Source: Betaproteobacteria bacterium
Lineage (GTDB): Bacteria; Pseudomonadota; Gammaproteobacteria; Burkholderiales; SG8-39
NCBI GenBank assembly: GCA_947482825.1
Contig: CANKMT010000063.1
Span: 1 to 33,908 of the forward strand
Direction: 5' to 3'
DNA: 33,908 nucleotides
Position numbers and translations under genes: made by a program. This document shows, piece by piece, positions 7,768 to 15,590 of this stretch. The notes under the pieces were generated by a model that searched no databases, was not told the origin of the DNA, and saw only the letters and a list, made by a program, of their open reading frames with translations. How positions within the stretch are numbered: the first letter of the stretch is position 1; each line of letters starts with the position of its first letter.

Positions 7768-9879
7768 ATGCCGGGCCCACGGCCGGCGGACTCGCTGGAA
7801 AGCCTCTTTGCGCCTGCATCGGTAGCGGTCGTCGGCGCCTCGCAGCGCGAGGAGTCGATCGGCCTGCGCGTGCTCCGCAATCTCAGGCGTTTCGGTTTCG
7901 AAGGTCCGCTCTACCCGGTGCACCCGACCAACGCCGAGGTCGAGGGGCTCAAATGTCATCCGTCGCTTTCGGCGATCCCGGGAAAAGTCGACGCGGTCTT
8001 CATCGGCCTGCCCGCCGCGCAGGGGCCGGGCGTGCTCGAAGAGGTCGGGCGCCTGGGCATTCGCGCGGCCTGCATCAACGCGAGCGGGTTTGCGGATGCG
8101 GATGCCGAAGGCGTGGCGCTGCAGGCGCAACTCAGCGAGATCGCCGCGCGCTACGTAATCGCGCTTTGCGGGCCGAATAACTTGGGCTTGTTCAACGTGC
8201 ATCGGAAGGTCGCGCTTTGGACGCCGCGCTACGCCTCGGAACTCGCGCCGGGACCGGTCGCCGTGATCTCGCAAAGCGGCACGATGGCGCTGATGCTTTG
8301 CCAGGACGAGAGAAAACTCGGCCTCGCGCATGTGATCACCTGCGGCAACGAAGCCGTGCTTGGGGCTTCCGAGTATCTCGACTACGTGGTGCGAGACGAC
8401 AACGTCCGCACCGTGCTGCTGTTCCTCGAGACGATCCGCAACCCGGAATTGTTCGAATCCGCCGCGCTCGAAGCGCATCGCCGCGGCAAGCGCATCCTCG
8501 CGCTCAAGTCGGGCGCAAGCGACGCAGGCCGCGCGCTGGTGGCGGCGCATACCGGGTCGCTGGCCGGCGAGGACCGCTTCTACGAAGCGTTCCTGCGTTC
8601 GTGCCATGTGACGCGCGTGCACAACCCGGATGAACTGATCGAGTCTGCGCTGCTGCTCAACGCCCATCCCCATGGGGCGCGCGGGCGGGGCTTTGTGGCG
8701 GTGACGCTTTCGGGAGGCGAGGCGGCGCTGATCGCCGACAACGCGCCGGCGCTCGGACTCGCGTTGCCTCCGCTGGCCGAAAACACGCGAGCAGCCCTGA
8801 TGCCGGCCTTCCCGCCTTTCGGCAAGCCGTCGAACCCGCTGGACGCATGGGGCCTCGGGTTCTCGGCGGAGCGTTTTGGCATCGTGCTTGATGCGCTGAC
8901 CTCGGACGAGTCGGTCGGCGCGATCGGGTTCTCGATCGTGGCCAACACCGAGGGCGGCCCCGACGGGGTCTATGGCCTCGAGATGGCAAAAGCCTGTGCC
9001 GAGAAAGCCGCGGCTTCGGACAAGGCGTTCGTGTTCATGAATGCAACCGCGGGGTCCGGGCCGAACCGCGAGATCAAGAAGGTCCTGGATGCTGCGGGCA
9101 TTCCCTACCTCTCCGGCATGCGCACCAGCCTCGCCGCCATCGCGCAGTGGCTGCGCGCGCCCGAGCGCGAAAGGCCAGAGGTGGAAAAACGGGGCCAGGC
9201 TCAATATTCGGCTGTGCCGAATATTGAGCCTGGCCCCATTTTTGTGGACCTGTTGCGCGAGGCCGGGGTGCCGATGGTCGGGGCGCGCGCGGTGAGTTCT
9301 TCGGTGGAGGCGGTGTCTGCAGCGCGGGCTTTCGGTTACCCAGTCGTCATGAAAGGTTGCGCGCCGGCAGTCCCGCACAAGAGCGAACTCGGGCTCGTGA
9401 AGGTCGGGCTGGCCGACGACGCAAGCGCACGCGCCGCTTTCGAGGATCTTTCTTTGCGTCTGGCGAACGCACTGCCCGCGAATGCCCCTCGCGAGATTGT
9501 CGTGCAGCCGATGGCGGCGGAAGGCGTCGAGCTGATCATTGCGGTGCGCAACGACCCGCACCTCGGCAGCTTCGTCGTCGTCGGGCCGGGCGGCCTGCTG
9601 GTCGAGGTGATGGGCAAGGTAAGCATTCGTCGCGGGCCGGTGGACGTGGAAACTGCCGACACCATGCTCAATGAGACCGCAGCCGGAAAGCTCATCGACG
9701 GCGTGCGCGGCCGCGGGCCGTTCGACCGCAAGGCGGCGGCTGAGGCGATTGCGGCCCTGTCCCGCATCGGCACGACGTTGCACGGGACCGCCGCCACGAT
9801 CGAAATCAACCCGCTGATCGTCACCGCCCGCGGCGCGGTCGGCGTCGACCTGCTCATCGAACCCCACGCACCGAACTGA
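7768..9879 (+). CDS. ADP-forming acyl-CoA synthetase (acetate-CoA ligase family), fused alpha-beta form
   Basis: A 703-residue NDP-forming acyl-CoA synthetase that activates an organic acid with ATP and CoA. Order of domains: CoA-binding Rossmann (LFAPASVAVVGAS, about 13-140), two ligase-CoA flavodoxin-like domains (AVISQSGTMALML; phosphorylated H261 in AAHTGSLAG) to about 465, then an ATP-grasp domain (about 495-703; PVVMKGCAPAVPHKSELG, GPGGLLVEVMGKVS). The linker at about residues 474-492 (EKRGQAQYSAVPNIEPGPIF) is encoded by a 22-bp perfect palindrome, which looks like an in-frame insertion and leaves both catalytic halves intact. The ATG follows GAATAGCGC with no strong ribosome site, three bases after the receptor gene, so it is probably translated by coupling. 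The acid substrate is unknown. Confidence 0.9.
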   Translation: MPGPRPADSLESLFAPASVAVVGASQREESIGLRVLRNLRRFGFEGPLYPVHPTNAEVEGLKCHPSLSAIPGKVDAVFIGLPAAQGPGVLEEVGRLGIRAACINASGFADADAEGVALQAQLSEIAARYVIALCGPNNLGLFNVHRKVALWTPRYASELAPGPVAVISQSGTMALMLCQDERKLGLAHVITCGNEAVLGASEYLDYVVRDDNVRTVLLFLETIRNPELFESAALEAHRRGKRILALKSGASDAGRALVAAHTGSLAGEDRFYEAFLRSCHVTRVHNPDELIESALLLNAHPHGARGRGFVAVTLSGGEAALIADNAPALGLALPPLAENTRAALMPAFPPFGKPSNPLDAWGLGFSAERFGIVLDALTSDESVGAIGFSIVANTEGGPDGVYGLEMAKACAEKAAASDKAFVFMNATAGSGPNREIKKVLDAAGIPYLSGMRTSLAAIAQWLRAPERERPEVEKRGQAQYSAVPNIEPGPIFVDLLREAGVPMVGARAVSSSVEAVSAARAFGYPVVMKGCAPAVPHKSELGLVKVGLADDASARAAFEDLSLRLANALPANAPREIVVQPMAAEGVELIIAVRNDPHLGSFVVVGPGGLLVEVMGKVSIRRGPVDVETADTMLNETAAGKLIDGVRGRGPFDRKAAAEAIAALSRIGTTLHGTAATIEINPLIVTARGAVGVDLLIEPHAPN
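9185..9243. repeat. REP-like perfect palindrome inside the acyl-CoA synthetase gene
   Basis: The 22-base arm at 9191-9212, beginning GGGGCCAGGCTC, is repeated as its exact reverse complement at 9216-9237 around a TGT loop. Flanking A5 (9185-9189) and T5 (9239-9243) extend the stem after one mismatch (9190/9238). Its G/C-rich foot and AATATT-containing top look like a mobile intergenic repeat (REP type) rather than coding sequence, yet the frame stays open through it. The same structure would look like a rho-independent terminator if transcribed. Confidence 0.85.
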
Positions 9880-9888
9880 GGAACTGCC

Positions 9889-10710
9889 ATGGCCGGCTAT
9901 GAAACCCTGACCTATGAAGTCGACGATCGCGTCGCGCGCATCACCTTCAACCGTCCCGAGCGCATGAACGCGTTCAACCTCAAGCTGTGCAGCGAGATCA
10001 TGGCGGCGATCGCGCAGGCCGATGCCGACCCAGAGGTTCGCGTGCTGCTCGTGACCGGCGCGGGGGGCAAGGCTTTCTCCGCCGGTTACGACATCAAGGA
10101 GACCGCGTCGGGCGGCCCCAAGCGCGGCGAACCGGGCTGGCGCGATCGCCTGGGCAAGGACCTGCGGTTCTGCTATTCGCCCTGGGAATGCTCCAAGCCG
10201 GTGATCGCGGTCATCGACGGGTTCTGCCTTGCGGGAGCGCTCGAATTCGCCCAGATGTGCGACATCCGCTATTGCTCGGACGATTCGAAATTCGGCGTGC
10301 TCGAAACGCGGTTTGCCGCCGGCATCGTCACGATGGTGATGCCGTGGATCCTCGGGCCGGCCAGCCGCGAGCTGATCTTCACCGGCGACACGATCGGCGC
10401 GGCCGAAGCCGAGCGCGTGGGACTGGTGACCCGCGCCTACCCGAAGGCCACGCTGCACGCCGAAACGCTCAAGATCGCCAAGCGCATGAGCCGCGTGGCG
10501 ATCGAATGCCTCACGTGGAACAAGCGCGCGATGAACAAGGGGGCCGAAGCTTGTGGGTTCAGGACCGCGCTCGATATCGGATTCGACGCCTGCGTGCAGC
10601 TCGACAACTCGATTGCGCCGGAGTACCAGATGTTCGACAAGTTGCGCCGCGAGAAGAGCCTGGGCGAGGCGATCAAGTGGCGCGACGGGCAGTTCGCTGC
10701 GTATGAATAG
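9889..10710 (+). CDS. Enoyl-CoA hydratase/isomerase family protein
   Basis: Crotonase-fold protein of 273 residues. Conserved segments include ITFNRPERMNAFN near the N-terminus, KAFSAGYDIKE (first oxyanion-hole region, about residues 63-73), and VIDGFCLAGALEFAQMCDIRYCSDDSKFGV (CoA and second oxyanion-hole region). The second region has LAGALEFA where many hydratases have a GGG-rich loop, so the reaction may be hydration, isomerisation or hydrolysis. The ribosome site GAGGAACTGCC lies before ATG 9889, nine bases after the synthetase stop. It probably acts on the CoA ester made by the upstream synthetase. Confidence 0.88.
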   Translation: MAGYETLTYEVDDRVARITFNRPERMNAFNLKLCSEIMAAIAQADADPEVRVLLVTGAGGKAFSAGYDIKETASGGPKRGEPGWRDRLGKDLRFCYSPWECSKPVIAVIDGFCLAGALEFAQMCDIRYCSDDSKFGVLETRFAAGIVTMVMPWILGPASRELIFTGDTIGAAEAERVGLVTRAYPKATLHAETLKIAKRMSRVAIECLTWNKRAMNKGAEACGFRTALDIGFDACVQLDNSIAPEYQMFDKLRREKSLGEAIKWRDGQFAAYE

Positions 10711-10735
10711 CGCGCCCGCGCACCGCGAATAGCGC

Positions 10736-11908
10736 GTGCATAACCGCTGGCTGGTCCTCGGCGTGCTCGCATTCGCGCGCATTGCCATGGGCTTCCAGTT
10801 CCAGGCGGTGGCTTCGGTCGCCCCGTTCCTGGTCGAAGAATTCCGCATCGACTACGCCTCGGTCGGCACGCTGATCGGCCTGTACCTGCTGCCCGGCATC
10901 GTGCTCGCGTTGCCCGGCGGGTACCTCGGCCGCCGCTTCGGCGAAAAGCGCATGGTGCTCGGCGGGCTCGCATTGATGGCCGTCGGCGGCGTGGTCAGCG
11001 CAATGGGCGCCTCCTATTGGATGCTGGTCGCCGGGCGCTTGATCACCGGCGTCGGGGTGGTGCTCCAGTTCGTGCTGATGACCAAGATGCTGTCGGACTG
11101 GTTCAGGGGCCGCGAGCTGGTCTTCGCGATGTCGCTGTACCTGAACGGCTGGCCGATCGGCATCGGCCTCGCGTTGATCAGCCAGCCGGGACTCGCGGCG
11201 AATTCAACCTGGCGCACGGTGTTCTTCGCCACGGCGGTGCTGTCCGCCGCAACGCTCGCGGTGCTCGCCGCGCTGTATCGCACACCGCGAACCGGCGCGC
11301 AGGCCGAGGCCGGCGCGGTTGCCTCCGGACTTTCGGTGCGAGAGATCGTGTTGGTGAGTCTCGCCGGCCTGATCTGGACTTTCGTGAATGCCGGCTGGGT
11401 AGTGGCGGTGAGTTTCGCGCCGGGCTATCTGCGCACGCAAGGCATGGCTTTGGCCGAAGCGGCGACGGTGACAAGCCTTGCGACCTGGGTCGCCATCATC
11501 GGCGTGCCGCTGGGCGGCTGGATTGCCTCCCGCTGGCGGCGGCCGAACGCGATCATCGTCGCCTCTACGGCGATCGGCGGGCTCGCAGTGCTGGCGATCC
11601 CGTATACGTCTGCCTACGTGGCCTGCTTCTCGGTCATCGGCCTGATCCTGTTCTTGCCGGCCGGGATCATGGCGGCGCTGCCGATCGAGGTGCTGCGGCC
11701 GGAGAACCGCGCCACCGGCCTCGGCCTTTTCTACACGTGGTGGTATGCGGGCATGGCCGCGCTGCCGCCGGTGGGCGGCTGGACTTACGACGTCAGCGGC
11801 GAGGCCTCTGCGCCGATCCTGTATGCCGGGTTGCTCGTATTCCTGACGCTCGCCGCTCTGCTCGCGTTCCGGCTGTTCCAACAGCGGCCGGCAACGTTGG
11901 TACGATGA
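10736..11908 (+). CDS. MFS transporter
   Basis: A 390-residue major facilitator with about 12 hydrophobic helices. GGYLGRRFGEKRMV between helices 2 and 3 is the MFS loop motif. The start is a GTG at 10736; the next ATG would cut helix 1. The bases before it, GAATAGCGC directly followed by the start codon, are the same as those before the acyl-CoA synthetase start at 7768, which supports this choice although no Shine-Dalgarno is seen. It is probably the uptake or efflux step for the compound handled by this operon (CynX/NarK-like in appearance). Substrate unknown. Confidence 0.85.
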   Translation: MHNRWLVLGVLAFARIAMGFQFQAVASVAPFLVEEFRIDYASVGTLIGLYLLPGIVLALPGGYLGRRFGEKRMVLGGLALMAVGGVVSAMGASYWMLVAGRLITGVGVVLQFVLMTKMLSDWFRGRELVFAMSLYLNGWPIGIGLALISQPGLAANSTWRTVFFATAVLSAATLAVLAALYRTPRTGAQAEAGAVASGLSVREIVLVSLAGLIWTFVNAGWVVAVSFAPGYLRTQGMALAEAATVTSLATWVAIIGVPLGGWIASRWRRPNAIIVASTAIGGLAVLAIPYTSAYVACFSVIGLILFLPAGIMAALPIEVLRPENRATGLGLFYTWWYAGMAALPPVGGWTYDVSGEASAPILYAGLLVFLTLAALLAFRLFQQRPATLVR

Positions 11909-11940
11909 CTGCTTTGCCAGACCACCAAAGGAGAAGCCAG

Positions 11941-12264
11941 ATGCTGTTCGACGTCCGCACCTACACCTGCCGCCCCGGGATGCTCAAGAAGCACTTCGAG
12001 ATCTACGCAAGGCTCGGCAAGCCCGCGCAGGTACGCCATCTTGGTCCGCCGTTCGCTTATTTCCAGACCGAGACCGGCAACGTCAACCAGTTCATGCACA
12101 TCTGGGCCTACGAAAACGCCGCCGACCGCGAGAAGCGCCGCGCCGCGATGCAGGCCGACCCCGACTGGCACGCGTACCAGGCCGAAAGCGCGAAGCTGGG
12201 CGGGCTCGACGTGCAGGAGAACCGCTTGATGAAGCCGGTCGACTTTTTTCCGATGAAGCGCTGA
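11941..12264 (+). CDS. NIPSNAP family protein
   Basis: A 107-residue dimeric alpha-beta barrel protein. MLFDVRTYTCRPGMLKKHFEIY and FMHIWAYENAADREKRRAAM match the NIPSNAP signature. The ribosome site AAAGGAGAAGCCAG is strong. Such proteins are common at the ends of aromatic and acid catabolism operons and are thought to be small monooxygenase-like or helper proteins; no catalytic residues are assured. It closes the operon that begins at 5831. Confidence 0.85.
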   Translation: MLFDVRTYTCRPGMLKKHFEIYARLGKPAQVRHLGPPFAYFQTETGNVNQFMHIWAYENAADREKRRAAMQADPDWHAYQAESAKLGGLDVQENRLMKPVDFFPMKR

Positions 12265-12292
12265 CCGCCGCGCGGCCGGCACCGAAGAGCAA

Positions 12293-12313
12293 CATGGCAG
12301 TAATTCTGCTATG
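12293..12313. promoter_or_regulatory. Imperfect palindrome at the start of the AbrB-type antitoxin gene
   Basis: CATGGCAG-TAATT-CTGCTATG pairs seven of eight bases per arm and overlaps the ATG at 12311. Antitoxins of the MazE/AbrB type usually repress from such sites. If it is the operator, the true start is likely the next ATG at 12323. Proposed from symmetry only. Confidence 0.35.
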
Positions 12314-12598
12314 CTGCAATCCATGAAAGCGACCGTGACGATCACCAGCCGGGGCGTGATTACGCTCCCGGCCAAGCTGCGCGAAGCCCTCGGGCTGAAG
12401 GCCGACGACCACCTGATCGCCGAGACGACGCCGGAGGGCCTGCTGTTGCGCCCCGCGGTGACCTTGCCGATCGAGATTTATACGCCGGAGCGGGAGGAGG
12501 AGTTCGACCAGGCGGAAGCCGAACTTGCGCGTGTGCTGGCGCGCAAGGCCTCCGGCATGAAACGTGCATCCCGTGCGGTGCGCAAGACTCCCCGCTGA
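12311..12598 (+). CDS. AbrB/MazE-type (SpoVT-AbrB domain) antitoxin
   Basis: A small protein with an N-terminal swapped-hairpin AbrB DNA-binding domain: VTITSRGVITLPAKLREALGLKADDHLIAETTPEGLLLRP. The acidic C-terminal tail (PEREEEFDQAEAELARV) probably wraps the toxin. Start at 12311 (95 residues) or 12323 (91 residues, MKATVTITSRG); the second fits the family better and leaves the upstream palindrome free. A PIN-domain gene starts nine bases downstream, which makes this a VapB-like antitoxin. Confidence 0.85.
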   Translation: MLQSMKATVTITSRGVITLPAKLREALGLKADDHLIAETTPEGLLLRPAVTLPIEIYTPEREEEFDQAEAELARVLARKASGMKRASRAVRKTPR

Positions 12599-12607
12599 TT
12601 GAATCGC

Positions 12608-13024
12608 ATGCGGGGAAGATTCCGGGTCTTTCTCGATGCGAACATCCTGTTTTCGGCAGCCAAATCGGACGGTGCGGTACGCAGCCTTATCGACCGCGTG
12701 CTGGACGGCGGTCACGAGTGCTGGGTCGATGAGTTTGTCGTGACCGAGGCCCGCAGAAACCTGGTGGCCAAAGAACCGGGCTCTCTGGAGGCCTTCGAAA
12801 CGCTACTCTTGCGCTTGCAGGTCAACCAGGCTCATGGCATCGACGCGCAGTCGAAGGAGGCCGCGTGGCTGCCTGAAAAGGACCGGCCGGTGCTCGCGGC
12901 CGCGATCAGGTTGCACTGCGATTACCTGGTGACCGGCGATAAGACTCACTTCGGTGCGGGCTACGGAATGAAATTTGGCGGCGTGGCAATTTGTTCGCCA
13001 CGGTCAATGCTGGAAAACCTGTGA
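12608..13024 (+). CDS. PIN-domain toxin (VapC-like ribonuclease)
   Basis: A 138-residue PIN protein. RVFLDANILFSAAKSDG carries the first metal aspartate (D10); the later EKDRPVLAAAIRLHCDYLVTGDKTHFG is the D-x-x-VLAAA...TGD segment of the putative-toxin PIN family. It would cut RNA unless bound by the AbrB-type antitoxin upstream. An in-frame TTG at 12599 directly after the antitoxin stop is an alternative start; ATG 12608 gives the usual N-terminus. The end overlaps the ChaC start (GTGA). Confidence 0.82.
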   Translation: MRGRFRVFLDANILFSAAKSDGAVRSLIDRVLDGGHECWVDEFVVTEARRNLVAKEPGSLEAFETLLLRLQVNQAHGIDAQSKEAAWLPEKDRPVLAAAIRLHCDYLVTGDKTHFGAGYGMKFGGVAICSPRSMLENL

Positions 13025-13719
13025 CCAAGCTCACCCTGACCCGCGAAAGCATCCTCGACGGGAGCCTGCGGGCCTCGTCCAAGGCGCTGCTCGGGCCGGG
13101 CGTGGTGTTCATGACCGACGAGGAGCGCACGCGCCAGATCACGGAAATGCTTGCGAACACTCCCCGGCCGGACCGGGTCTGGGTGTTCGGGTTCGGCTCG
13201 CTGATCTGGAATCCGGCGTTCCACTTCGTCGAGCGGCGCACCGCTTTGGTTCGCGGCTTCCATCGGCAGTTCTGTCTCTTGGCGCGGGCCGGGCGCGGCA
13301 GTCCGCAGAGCCCCGGCCTGATGCTGGCCCTCGAGCGCGGCGGCAGCTGCCACGGCGTGGCCTACCGCATCGCGCCGGAGCAGGTTCACGCGGAACTCGA
13401 CGTGGTCTGGCGCCGCGAAATGCTGACCGGGGCCTACCGCGCCGTGTGGGTCACGGTACGCACGCCTGACGGGCCCGAGCACGCAATCGCTTTCGCCGCC
13501 AACCAGGCACACGAGCGATACGTGCGCGGCCTGGACACGGACGAGACGGCCCGGCTCCTCGCCACCGGCTCGGGGCCGCTGGGGACCTGCTGCGATTACC
13601 TGTTCGACACCGTAACGCACCTTACCCAACTCGGCATCCGCGACCGCCGCATGGAGGCGCTGGTCGAGCGAGTGCGGGTCCACCTCGAGTCGGCTACCCC
13701 GCCAGCACTTTCGGATTGA
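13021..13719 (+). CDS. chaC: ChaC-like gamma-glutamylcyclotransferase
   Basis: Glutathione-specific gamma-glutamylcyclotransferase type, releasing 5-oxoproline and Cys-Gly. [14 protein letters not shown] (FGFGSL at residues 56-61) is the substrate-binding loop and E133 in [10 protein letters not shown] is the likely catalytic glutamate. GTG at 13021 overlaps the PIN toxin stop by four bases and gives 232 residues, normal for bacterial ChaC. The 3' end overlaps the end of the convergent hydroxyacid dehydrogenase gene by 26 bases. Its link to the toxin pair seems positional; with a GST also in the window, glutathione metabolism is a minor shared theme. Confidence 0.88.
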   Translation: MTKLTLTRESILDGSLRASSKALLGPGVVFMTDEERTRQITEMLANTPRPDRVWVFGFGSLIWNPAFHFVERRTALVRGFHRQFCLLARAGRGSPQSPGLMLALERGGSCHGVAYRIAPEQVHAELDVVWRREMLTGAYRAVWVTVRTPDGPEHAIAFAANQAHERYVRGLDTDETARLLATGSGPLGTCCDYLFDTVTHLTQLGIRDRRMEALVERVRVHLESATPPALSD

Positions 13720-14668
13720 CCACGTTGGTCGGCTTGCCCGCCGCATACGCGACGACCTGGTCGAAGATGTCGGAGAACTGCAGCTCGTATTCGTCGTGCG
13801 TCACGTAGCCGATGTGCGGCGTGGCCACGACGTTTTCGAGCGTCAGGAGCGGGTCCTCGACATTGCGCAACGGCTCTTCCTCGAACACGTCCACCGCCGC
13901 GCGGCCGGGGCGCCCTGCACGCAGCGCTGCGACCAAAGCGCCCGGCTCGATCAGGCCCGCGCGGCTGGTATTGACGAGAATGGAGGAAGGCTTCATCTGT
14001 GCGAGGTCGGTCGCAGTCACAATGCCGCGCGTGTGCTTCACCAACCGCATGTGGAGCGACAGCACGTCGCATTCCTCGAAAAAAACGCGCTTGCTTGCGG
14101 CCGCTATGAAGCCATCGGCCACCGCGCGTTTCAGCGAGTCCACTCGCGCCCAAGCGATCACCTTCATGCCGAAGGCCTTTCCGTAGCCGGCCACCGCGTT
14201 GCCAATGCGGCCGTAGCCGTAGATGCCGAGCGTCTTGCCGCGCAAGGTGTCGCCGACGCCGATCTGCCAATTCCCCGACTGGAGCGCGGCCATCTGCTGA
14301 GGAAGCTGCCGCGCTGCGGCCAGCGCCAGCGCCCATGTGAGTTCGGCCGCCGCATAGGACGGGGTGCCGGCATGCTGGCCGGACGAAACGATGACGCCGC
14401 GAGCGGTGCAGGCGTCGATGTCGATATGCGGATAGACGCTGCGCTGGCTGATGAGTCTGAGCTTGCCCAGGCGCTCGATCAGCGGAGCGCGAATCTGGGT
14501 GCGCTCACGGATCAGCACGAGCACTTCGGTGTCCTTCAGGCGCTCGGCGAGCTTGTCGACCTCCTGCACGTGGTCGTTCCAGATCGTGACCTGGTGCCCG
14601 GAGAGCTTGGAAAAGCACGGCAGCGTGCGCAAGGTGTCGAAGTAGTCGTCGAGGATGGTGATCTTCAT
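13694..14668 (-). CDS. D-2-hydroxyacid dehydrogenase, NAD(P)-dependent
   Basis: A 324-residue D-isomer-specific 2-hydroxyacid dehydrogenase. The Rossmann motif GYGRIG lies at 151-156, and the catalytic triad fits R236 (NTSRAG), E265 (DVFEEEP) and H285 (ATPHIGY), with spacing usual for the family. It reduces 2-oxoacids or oxidises D-2-hydroxyacids; the exact substrate is unknown. ATG 14668 has AAGGAG just upstream, better than the in-frame start at 14686. It is divergent from the HpcH aldolase gene, whose product would be a 2-oxo acid or pyruvate, so a metabolic link is plausible. Confidence 0.9.
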   Translation of the reverse strand: MKITILDDYFDTLRTLPCFSKLSGHQVTIWNDHVQEVDKLAERLKDTEVLVLIRERTQIRAPLIERLGKLRLISQRSVYPHIDIDACTARGVIVSSGQHAGTPSYAAAELTWALALAAARQLPQQMAALQSGNWQIGVGDTLRGKTLGIYGYGRIGNAVAGYGKAFGMKVIAWARVDSLKRAVADGFIAAASKRVFFEECDVLSLHMRLVKHTRGIVTATDLAQMKPSSILVNTSRAGLIEPGALVAALRAGRPGRAAVDVFEEEPLRNVEDPLLTLENVVATPHIGYVTHDEYELQFSDIFDQVVAYAAGKPTNVVNPKVLAG

Positions 14669-14742
14669 GGGGTCTCCTTGCCGCATTGTTCCAAGTTTTG
14701 CACGATCGCTCCAGTCCCATCATTCCGGCAGGCTTTTCCGCC

Positions 14743-14748
14743 TACAAT
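14743..14748 (+). promoter_or_regulatory. Possible -10 box for the aldolase operon
   Basis: TACAAT matches five of six consensus bases and lies 31 bases before the ATG at 14780. No good -35 hexamer is seen at 17-18 bases upstream, so an activator may be needed, or the site is chance. Confidence 0.3.
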
Positions 14749-14779
14749 TCCGCGGCTCACACCAAAGGGGAGAACAAGC

Positions 14780-15580
14780 ATGCGCATCAACCGCGTCAAG
14801 CAACTCTGGCGCGAAGGCAAGGTCGCCGTCGGCGGCTTTCTTTCGATCCCGCACGTCCTTTCGGCCGAGACGATGGCCCACACGGGTCTTGACTGGCTGT
14901 GCGTCGACATGCAGCACGGTTGCATCGACTACTCCGACGCGGTGCCTATGCTGGCCGCGATTTCAACCACCGCCGTCACTCCGATTGTGCGCGTGCCCTG
15001 GAACGAGCCCTCGATGATCATGAAAGTGCTCGATGCCGGCGCCTACGGCGTGATCGTGCCCATGGTGAGCAATCGCGAGGAGGCGATGCGCGCAGTGGCG
15101 GCGTGCCGCTATCCGCCCAAGGGGATCCGCAGCAACGGGCCGAACCGGGCCGCGCTCTACGGCGGGGCCGATTACCAGAAGCATGCCGACAACGAGATGC
15201 TGTGCATCGTCATGATCGAGACGGCCGAAGGCATCGAGAAGATGGACGAGATCGCATCCACCCCCGGCGTGGACGTGGTTTATATCGGCCCGACCGACCT
15301 AGCGCTTGCGCTCGGCCTGCCGCCGGTGATGGACAACGACGATCCCAAACACGTCGCTACAGTGAATCGCGTGCTCGAGACCTGCGCGAAGCACAAGGTC
15401 GTTGCCGCGATGCACACGGGAAGCTCCAAGTACACGCAGCGCTACATCGACCAGGGCTTCCAGATGGTCATGCTCACCGCGGATCGCCTTGCGATTTCGA
15501 ACTGGCTCAAGGCCGAGGTGGGCAAGCTCACCGGCTGGACGCCGCTGGTGCCCACCGAGGCGCCGCAACGCTCCGGGTAA
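14780..15580 (+). CDS. HpcH/HpaI-family class II aldolase (2-keto-3-deoxy acid aldolase)
   Basis: A 266-residue TIM-barrel aldolase of the HpcH/HpaI type, which cleaves 4-hydroxy-2-oxo acids to pyruvate and an aldehyde with a divalent metal. Key residues: H46 in VDMQHGCIDY, R70 in PIVRVPW, and metal ligands E146 (MIETAEG) and D173 (IGPTDLALALG). The ribosome site AAAGGGGAGAACAAGC precedes the ATG. It is first in an operon with a Bug receptor, an amidohydrolase and a GST. It may act on a sugar-acid or aromatic ring-fission product; the substrate is not determined. Confidence 0.9.
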   Translation: MRINRVKQLWREGKVAVGGFLSIPHVLSAETMAHTGLDWLCVDMQHGCIDYSDAVPMLAAISTTAVTPIVRVPWNEPSMIMKVLDAGAYGVIVPMVSNREEAMRAVAACRYPPKGIRSNGPNRAALYGGADYQKHADNEMLCIVMIETAEGIEKMDEIASTPGVDVVYIGPTDLALALGLPPVMDNDDPKHVATVNRVLETCAKHKVVAAMHTGSSKYTQRYIDQGFQMVMLTADRLAISNWLKAEVGKLTGWTPLVPTEAPQRSG

Positions 15581-15590
15581 GGGAGAAATC

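Noticed and set aside
9191..9243. Rho-independent terminator (stem plus T5)
   Set aside because: It fits by shape, but it sits in the middle of an intact gene whose frame and domains continue after it; treated as a repeat element.
7072..10848. Open frame of about 1,258 codons on the minus strand
   Set aside because: It lies antisense to four well-supported genes with clear family motifs, and its product is Arg/His/Asp-rich without recognisable domains, as expected from GC-rich DNA read in a shadow frame.
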